From Hexactinellida sp. DTS-2022 (Eukaryota > Porifera > Hexactinellida): a DNA stretch of 64,000 nt. Within the stretch, counting starts at the first letter, position 1. Every line of letters starts with the position of its first letter. Below are positions 56,153 to 64,000 of the stretch, in pieces. The translations under genes and the position numbers were made by a program. The notes under the pieces were generated by a model that ran no database searches, was not told the DNA's origin, and was given only the letters and a program-made list of their open reading frames with translations. The DNA lies in NCBI GenBank assembly GCA_028753945.1, contig JAPNXP010000005.1:930001-994000 (forward strand). Direction: 5' to 3'.

Positions 56153-57439
56153 CAGGCATACTTTTTGTTATTGTACTTGTTCACTTGCACAAATTATTAT
56201 AATATAAATTATTATTGTTATATTTTGACGGTTATAATAGTATATGAACATACTGAATTCATTGAATTCAGTATTATCTATTGTCTACTAGCTATAATAA
56301 AATATTTTGTTTGAATAAATACAAATTATATATATATATTTTAATGATTAAACTAGGGCTGAAACGAATATTCGAAATGTAACGAAGGAACCTTTTTCTA
56401 AACGAACTATATTCGTATATTCGTTGGTTTTGATGAATAAGCATTAAACCAAATTCAAGACTCAAAATAATACATTGGAATATCTTGTTTGTTTGTCCAG
56501 AATTAATTGAAAAGACTACAAGTCCCAGAAAGCTGAAAATTTGTATACAGGAGTAATTTTGCACTGCGACAACGATCTATTGGTTTTTGAAGATAAATAT
56601 TCGCATTTTCACTCAAAGGTGACAAAATATGTTGGCCAATTAAATTCGAGGGTTGATTAGTCTTGCTTTGTTCAATAGACAATAAAAATATATTTGCATT
56701 AAAAATCTGAAAAAAATACAAATTGAATTTGTAATCACATTAATATTTGTTTACCTTATCTTAGGTATACAAGCTAGTCTCTAGCTTATTTTGAATATTA
56801 ATAAATTTGTTTACATATTTTTGTAAACATTAACAACGAATTTTCATATTAGGTATTTATAAATGCGAAATTCGAATTCAGCATACTTTTTAACCTATAA
56901 TATCCGTTGGATGCCAGCCTCTAGTCTAGGCTTATTTCAAATTTTCATTATTTCATTAAAGCTTTTATTATAATCTGTAAATACAGGAAGAATGGATGAA
57001 AACTGGCATCCAGTTGAAAATAAGATCAGAAATCCATTTCTGAATACTGTAAACCTCTGCAATTTCCCAAAGATTTCGCTCGTATTATAACTTAATGGCC
57101 AATTCATCCAATCTTTCTTCTAAAGTATTTGAATCGCTTAACCAGCCAGTTAGGGATTAAATAGTAGGTCTTGAAAAATTATTGTTATTTTCAGGCGGGT
57201 TAGATTGAAGTTGTAACCTATTCAAAATATTGGATTCGTGAATCCCACGCAGAGACCGACATCCCACATCAATCTATGATAATAAATAGCTTCTCAATGG
57301 ATTTAGGCTTGAGTTCCTTTATCATAAGAATGGTAAGTTAGCAATCCATAAGAAGTGAATGTCGCTAGTGTACATATAGAGAGCAAGAATAGATATAAAA
57401 TGCAAAAATAATGAAGATAATTCCATTTTTAAAAATGGA

Positions 57440-60400
57440 TAAAAAACAACAACAAAAAATCCAAAATTGCAGCCTGTGCCGACGCATGTTCCTTTGGTGG
57501 CACCATATTTTGTTGGTGGTTTATTGATAGTGCCTCCAATGGAACAAGCTGTCTGCACAGGCTGCAATTTTGGATTTTTTTACCAAGTCATCATCACTAT
57601 AAAGGTGTTAAATTTTTTCAGAAAGGTGTTTCAGAAGACCACGACCCTTAGAGTGGTGGAAGTTTCCATTTAGCTCACTTCATTTGAGAGATATTTAAGT
57701 TTCAGTATAATATAATATGTGATGAGTCAGCATTTTTAGGTGCGTGTTGGGTATTCACCCAACTCCAACCAACCCATGCGAATTATTTAATTCACAAAAT
57801 TGTAAAAATACATTTTTTTGACGATGTCATGATCACCTCAAGGTGACAAGACCCACTTGTATAGGTGGTACGTAGCATAAGGACCAATTGATAAATTGAA
57901 AGTTTGTTTCTATCTTGTATCATCTCTGAGATTAATGAAATTTAGCTAATTAGTATAAAGATTTAATTAATGTATTAATTATTTAACACCATTATTATAT
58001 ACAGCAAATTAAATTGAGTTCAATTATTTTCAATTAATAATAATTTAAATTGAATTTCACTATAATATTTGAATTCCACGCACTCGATAACCCCAATAAT
58101 CTAATTGGAACCATCTCTATATGTTAAATACAGAATGAATGAATTATAATTAATTACGTCAGTACATTAATTGTGCAAGAATATTCTCGCAGAAATAAAT
58201 ATAATCACTTAATCTGTCGTTGTTGTGGAATGTAAAATCTTAGGTTTCAATTAGAAAATAGAAGCCTACTCGATAGCACAAGTTGAATCAAGATAATTAT
58301 TACAAGTTGAAACAATGGAATTAGATTTAACAGTTTTATTGAAATTGAAGTGTGAGTAAACAAAGGAAATTTGCAACTCAATTGTGGCACAATCTAAGCC
58401 CAATTTGAAAATTCGTGCACTGTAAAAAGGTGTAGAATTTAATTCTCTATCCGTACATGTAAATTGTATCAAGCTCAATTTTAATTATTTCATGTCATGA
58501 GCCATAATTAGTTTAAATAGGTGTTGAAATCATTTGATAAAAAATCGTAACCCCAGGTGCAAATTAGACGGTCACTCCGCAACTACATGCCAAGTTTCAG
58601 CCCTTAATGTATAAAGGTGAGGGCAGGGTACCGTCTACCGAGAAATAATAATAAAATCCAAAATTTCAGCCTGTGCCGACGCATGTTCATTTGGTGGCAC
58701 TATATTTTGGTGGTGGCTTATTGATAGTGCCTCCAATGAAACATTCTGTCGGCACAGCTGCAATTTTGGATTTTTTTCGCCATTTCATCATCACTATGAT
58801 GTTGTTAAATTATTTCAAAAAGGTGTTACAGAAGGCATCGACCCTTAGAGTGGTGGAAGTTTCCATTTAGTTCACTTCATTTTAGAGATATTCAAGTTTG
58901 AGTAGATTATAATAGCTGATTACTCAGCATTTTTTTTGTGAGTGTTTGGTCATCACCCAACATCAACTAACCCATTTTAAATATCGAATTAACAAAATTG
59001 TAACACAGATTTTTTTGACGATGTCATCATCACCTCAAGGTGGCAAAACCCATTTATAGAGGTGTTACGTGGCATAAGGATCAATTGATAAATTGGAAGT
59101 TTGTTTCTATCTTATTTTATTTCTGAGATTTATGATATTTAATTAATTAGTATAAATAATAATTAATATTATTTATAATTTAACTCCAATTTCAATGTCA
59201 ACTTACAATTATTAAGTTAAATTATTTTATCATGAATAATTAATTATTTAATTTGGTTATCAAATTTCAATTCAGCACTCTCGATAACCCCTAATAAACA
59301 AATTATAAGCATCTATGTAAGTAATATACTGACTGAATTAATTATAATTCATTACGTCAGTATATTAACAGTGCAATAATATTCTCGCAGAACGAAATAT
59401 AATCACATAATCTGTCGTTGTTGTGAAATAGTATATAATCTTTATTTTCAATTGGAAAATAGAAGCCTACTCGATCTCAAAAGTTGAATCAATATAATAA
59501 TATCGAGTTGAAACAATAGAATTAGATTTAACACTTTCAATAGAACTGAAGTGTTAGTAAACAAAGAAAACCTGCAACTCAATTATGGCACAAACGAAAC
59601 CCAATTTAAAAATTCGTGCACTGTGAAAACGTGTAGAATTTAATTCTCTATCGAATGCATATAAATTAAATATACGCGCACTATTTATTGTTATTTTCCC
59701 AACATTAAACAGGTGCAAAAATGTAGCCAAAAATTTGTAATAAAAATCGTGACCCCAGGTGCACATCTGTAACCCATGAGACACATATCCTGAAAATTTG
59801 GCCTCCTAGTAAATAAAACTCTGTTCTGTTGAGAGTCTACGGATAAAAAAAAATCCAAAATTGCAGCCTGTGCCGACGCATGTTCCTTTGGTGGCACTAT
59901 ATTTTTGTTGGTTGTTTATTGATAGTGCCTCCAAAGGAACATGCTGTCGGCACAGGCTGCAATTTTGGATTTTCTTTCGCCCAGTCATCAACGCCTCAAG
60001 GTGTCATGAACCATTTGTTAATTGGTCCGAGTCACAAGGAACGGTAGATAAATTTATAGTTTGTTTCTATCATAAACCATCTTGAGTTTAATGCCATTCA
60101 TTCATTATGTATTGATAATAAATTATATTATTAGTTATTTATTTTAGCAATGTTATCCACGGTGAGTTGATTAGAGTCAACAAATTCCATATTTTATTTT
60201 ATTTTATTTAATCCATTGTATAGTAATACTATAATTAAATAGAAGCCAGCTGGAATTTATAAGTTGAATCAATTTAATTATCGCAAGTTGAAACAATAGT
60301 GAAAGATTCAACAAGTTAAATCAATATAATTATTACAAGTTGAAACAATGGAATTAGATTTCACTGTTTTACTGAATCTGAAGTGTGAGGAGACACAGGA

Positions 60401-60880
60401 GATTGGTACCCCAATTATGGCACAAACCTAGGCCAAATTGAACATTTGTGATTTGCCAAAAGGTGTAAATTTAATTCTCTATCCGTACATGTAAATTTTA
60501 TCAAGCTCAATATTATGTATTTCATGTTATGAGCCATAATTAGTTTAAATAGGTGTTGAAATAATTTGATAAAAAATCGTAACCCCAGGTGCAAATTAGA
60601 CGGTCATTCCGCAACTACATGCCAAGTTTCAGCTCCCAATGTATACAGGTGTGGCCAGGGCACCTGCACGGAGAAAAAATACAAATAAAGGCAGTGATTC
60701 CAATACTGGGCCACTATACTATAGTATATTCGGCACAGTAAGAATACTGGCAGTGATTCCAATACTGGGCCACTATACTATAGTATAGTCGGCACAGTTA
60801 TAAAGGCAGCCGATTCCAATACTGGGCCACTATACTATAGTATAGTCGGCACAGTAACAATAAAGTAATTGTAATTACAG
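57440..60880. repeat. Head-to-tail array of dispersed repeat X with cassettes
   Basis: Type 1 palindromic cassettes at 57455-57578, 58653-58775 and 59849-59974 are almost evenly spaced (1198 and 1196 bp), so this is a tandem array. A last unit ends at GCACGGAGAAAAAATAC near 60675, followed by three type 2 cassettes (60690-60860). Frames of 60-76 aa here all translate the cassettes or repeat body. Confidence 0.8.
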
Positions 60881-61028
60881 CCCTTCAACTCGAACTATTA
60901 TTCTTATTTAGAAATTATTTAGTGAACAATCTGTCTTAAAAATTTTTATTCCCGGCTGTAGTCTGATCCGAAAAACCAGAACCAGCCGCTATGAAAATCT
61001 GGCGTGTCACTTGCAACTCTGGGTATAT

Positions 61029-61130
61029 CAGGGACGTCGCCAGGATTTTTCATCTAAGGGGGGCATAGTAATTGCCACAGGGGGCATAGAAATTGCGAGA
61101 GGGAGCAAACATTATATTGGTGTTACAACT
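61029..61130. repeat. hAT-like MITE piece
   Basis: CAGGGACGTCGCCAGGATTT at the left and ACAGTGGCGTCACC at the right, with AGGGGGCATAG repeats between. 61130-61870 shows nothing I recognise. Confidence 0.4.
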
Positions 61131-61871
61131 AACAGTGGCGTCACCAAATACTTAGTTATTAAGATGAACCATAGCTTACTATATAAAGGCCATTTCACTG
61201 CTTAGGACCAGGGATAAGATAAAGGCGGGTTTATTTTCTAACGGTGTCCACGGAGGGAATATTTTCAATCCTATGGAGCTCTTCTAATGTTCATTTATTT
61301 CGCACTCCAAATCCTGTGGTCTACTGTTAAAAATATAACTTAGAAATATTGTAATTTCATTGTGATAGTAAATTCTTTGTCATAAGAATGATCATTTTAA
61401 AAATAGAATTATTGCGTCTATCCTAATATAACAGTGTATAGAAAAATTACCTAACTAGCTTATACTTGTTCTAAATGTTCTAATTCACACAGTGCTTCTA
61501 CTATATCTGTTGTAATTGTTCTACGTCGCAGATTTGTGATTTTTTCCTTCTGAGTGCCAATAAATATCATTGAAGGCTCCGGAGACCGAAAAAGTTTATA
61601 TTTTCCTCAATCTGAAAACATTTGGCTCATTATCTCACAGAATAGTGCACAATTTTGTTAATAAAACTTCCAAGTTTTGAAGTAAGTATCATTTATTGAG
61701 TATATAATTTTTTGAGCCTTAATCTATTGTATCTTTATCAAAAACGTTGTGTAGTTAGTCCGGCATCTGTTCAATCCAAATATTCCTAGAAAAAGGGTAC
61801 TGAGCGCGGTTTCAATCATGTGGAAAATTGTTTTATACCATATTAAACTTACCTCTAACTTGAAATAGAGA

Positions 61872-62299
61872 GGGGTTGTGAACTGCTGTTAACAGCCATT
61901 TTGGCTGTTTGCTGTTAACAGCTAACTATTAGCTGTTAACAGCTAAGAATTCGTTCCCAATTGGCATTCAAACTTAACTGCATTTAAGTCGCCTTTAAGC
62001 TATTAACAGCCAATGTGAGCTGTTAACATCCAATTCAAGCTGTTCAAATTCAATAATTGTATCAATAAAAATTAAGGAAAAGGGACAAGCAAAGAAAGTT
62101 ATACTAAAAAATGTTTAGATTCGAATTGCATATCGTATTTACATAACAATGAAAATGAAACTAAGTGATTATATAATAATATTTCAATTATTACATTGGT
62201 CAGCATCTAGCTGTTAATTAACAGCTTCGATTTCATTTGCTTTTAACAGCCAGTGGCTGTTTACAGCGCTGTTAACAGCTTGGCTGTTTCCATCCCTGG
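61872..62299. repeat. GCTGTTAACAGC palindrome-rich element
   Basis: The 12-bp palindrome GCTGTTAACAGC and close variants occur about ten times near both ends. The right end, GGCTGTTTCCATCCCTG, looks like an inverted hAT terminus (CAGGGATGGAAACAGCC); the left end is less clear. Confidence 0.55.
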
Positions 62300-62507
62300 A
62301 AATGGATTATTGATATTTCTAGGAAGTTAGAGCTAAGCTCTCGCATATTAATTAATTTCAAGGTTTATTGTCACATCACTAAAATGACACCACCATATAT
62401 GGGCATGTGAATTTATAGGATTGTAACCATACGGATAATGGTCTCAATACTTCTTCCAATGAGTTTGTAATGGGATATTGATGTGAATAGATGGTTAGAG
62501 CTGTTGC

Positions 62508-62606
62508 ATGGGAAATGGACCCCCGTGGGAAATGGACCCCCTAATTAAGTGACCATGGATATGTTCAGGGGGGGTCTATTTCCCACGGGGGTCCATTTCC
62601 CAGACG
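62508..62606. repeat. Snap-back MITE, GGGAAATGGACCCCC
   Basis: TGGGAAATGGACCCCCGTGG twice at the left, mirrored by CCACGGGGGTCCATTTCCCA at the right, around a 30-bp centre. It forms a strong hairpin. Confidence 0.8.
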
Positions 62607-62751
62607 AGTGCGTGGGATTTGGAGCCCCCAAGTGAGAGGAAAATACATTACTCATATCCTGTTATGATAATTTATTACTAGTCATTCTATTATGAAATAC
62701 TTTTTACATATTAATGTAGACTAGTTCTCAATCAACTACTGTATTTCTCGG

Positions 62752-62872
62752 TCAATTATCCGATTCGGGCAACCAATTATCCGATTGGGTCAACCAATTA
62801 TCCGATTCGGGCAACCAATTATCCGATTGGGTCAACCAATTATCCGATTGGGTCAACCAATTATCCGATCGG
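62752..62872. repeat. 21-bp tandem repeat, about six copies, upstream of the Tc1-like gene
   Basis: The unit is CAACCAATTATCCGATTSGG with GG(C/T) variation. It lies 115-230 bp upstream of the transposase start, as expected for the left terminal region of its element. The right end is outside the window. Confidence 0.85.
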
Positions 62873-62985
62873 AATTACTTTTGATTTTCATTGGTTTATC
62901 TATTTAGGATACTGGGTTGATTAGTATAAAACAAAGTAATACGAAATAAATATATTCCTAAATATTCAAATATTCATCATAAATT

Positions 62986-63962
62986 ATGGCTTCCAGTTCA
63001 TACGATGCAGGACAACACTCTGCCACATCATCTACAGTTGCTATTTCACGAGGTGGGAGAGCAATTTCAAATGAATTACGGCAAAGACTTATCGATGCCC
63101 ATGAGTCGGGAGTAACCTATAAACAGATGACCAGATTGTTTGGCGTTAAGAAGGATACCGCTTACAGAATTTGTAGCACCAGACAATATTCTACCAAACT
63201 TCGCGGTGGTCCAAGAGGAAAAAAGTTGGACGAGGATTCGAAAAGTCTTCTCTTAATTTCCATTGAAGCCCGTCCCGATATCACTCTTGGCGAGATGAGA
63301 AATAAACTACTTCTCGAACGAGGGATAACTGTTTCGATATCTACGATCGCTCGGTGTCTTGAAGGATGCTTAATTACAGTAAAAAAACTTGAATTACTTC
63401 CGAGTGTACGTAATTCACCCGCAAACAAAGATTGTAGAAGAACTCATGCTCTATGGTTGCAAGAACAGCATGAAATAGGAGCAAGATTATGTTACGTTGA
63501 CGAGTGTGGATTTGGCTTATATACCGCTCGGAATCGTGGTCGATCAATTCAAGGATTGCCAGCTCGAAGGGTTGCTGACAATCAACGAACTCCCCATGTC
63601 ACTCTGATATGTGCTATCTGTCCAGGTGTTGGACTCGTCCATTCAAAGATCCTTTTCGGAGGTGCTAAACAAACACATTTTGATCAATTTATAAGTGAAT
63701 TATTCCATCTCTCGTTTGGTTTGGCATTGGAACCAAGTAGCTCAGTTGACACGGCATTTATCGTACTTGACAACGCTCCTTGTCACCGTGGGATTGAAAA
63801 TAGACTTGAAGCTTCTATCCCTTCACACATCGAATTGAAACGCCTCCCTCCATACTGTTGGGAGTTGATCCGATTGAGTTGTGCTTCCAAAGTCTAAAAT
63901 CCTATATAAAACGAACTCTCAGCGCTCAAGGACCAATTATACCATTGAGGGCCAAACTATGG
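62986..63962 (+). pseudogene. Tc1/mariner-IS630 type transposase, frameshifted at the catalytic Glu
   Basis: ATG 62986 opens a 303-aa frame. Residues about 25-65 form a helix-turn-helix (ELRQRLIDAHESGVTYKQM, LFGVKKDTAYRI) and a second DNA-binding part follows (GEMRNKLLLERGITVSISTI). The DDE domain shows LCYVDECGFGLYTARNRGRS (first Asp), LICAICPGVGLV, HFDQFISELF and FIVLDNAPCHRGIE (second Asp). After LKRLPPY the frame should continue to an NPIE-like motif. Instead it reads CWELIRLSC and stops at 63897. The motif VDPIELCFQSLKSYIKR is in another plus frame, so one base has been lost or gained near 63862. The catalytic Glu is thus out of frame. The window ends before the C-terminus is clear; TATGG|TAAG near 63960 may be a splice donor. 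Confidence 0.8.
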
Positions 63963-64000
63963 TAAGTGCAAGGAGAGATAAACTATTGCAATTATGCCCA

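Noticed and set aside
1-64000. tRNA or rRNA genes
   Set aside because: I looked for A/B-box and GGTTCRA-type patterns and conserved rRNA words and saw none convincing; a covariance-model scan would be decisive.

Overview
The window is AT-rich eukaryotic DNA packed with transposons. The genes are split by short GT-AG introns. An ankyrin/SAM scaffold of the SANS (USH1G/ANKS4B) type and a SHIPPO-repeat ODF3/CIMAP sperm-tail protein point to an animal with cilia or flagella. The mix of KDZ, Ginger-like, MULE, PIF, hAT, piggyBac and Tigger-like elements fits a marine invertebrate such as a sponge or cnidarian, but I cannot name the species. I found no tRNA, rRNA or CRISPR array.

Host-type genes: (1) a new three-exon gene on the minus strand (2481-5818, 245 aa, polyQ, function unknown), whose first 5' splice site lies at the edge of a 36-bp minisatellite; (2) the last two exons of a SANS/ANKS4B-like gene on the plus strand (6503-9884); (3) the last exon of an ODF3/CIMAP-like gene on the minus strand (15708-15937); (4) a frameshifted four-helix membrane protein gene (18661-19589), cut by a MITE; (5) an intact single-exon type II membrane protein with a DxD-like motif (51521-52594).

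Transposon genes: the most striking is a complete 3.67-kb element (11839-15508). Its terminal repeats are arrays of a 22-bp unit with the palindrome TTCGACWGTCGAA. Inside are two convergent, intron-containing genes: a KDZ-type (HMGXB3-like) transposase domain and a roughly 520-aa protein combining an NRF1/erect-wing-like DNA-binding region, a Ulp1 (C48) cysteine protease and a PHD finger. A second large unit (28598-38460, minus strand) is a Ginger-like DDE integrase joined to an OTU protease. One of its introns is swollen to 6.5 kb by repeats, and the OTU end is cut off by the arm of a 6.2-kb inverted-repeat element (22459-28656). A FLYWCH-MULE transposase (41487-43477) lies in a 6.1-kb element with 9-bp target duplications. 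A Tc1/IS630-like transposase ends the window (62986 onward). Both are frameshifted just before the catalytic Glu.

Repeat layout: 1-10 kb holds TA-flanked Tigger-like MITEs of about ten families, often nested in one another. 10-11.5 kb is a hAT-like element inside another, the inner one carrying a 20-bp minisatellite. 16-20 kb is a MITE field. 21.4-22.4 kb is a MULE-type foldback element. 30.8-37 kb and 57.4-60.9 kb are arrays of a dispersed repeat whose (AAT)n tails carry two kinds of palindromic cassette. 38-51 kb has further copies plus a GC-hairpin family. 54.8-55.4 kb is a dead non-LTR reverse transcriptase.

Exon boundaries were inferred by eye from GT/AG sites and codon phase. No homology search was possible.
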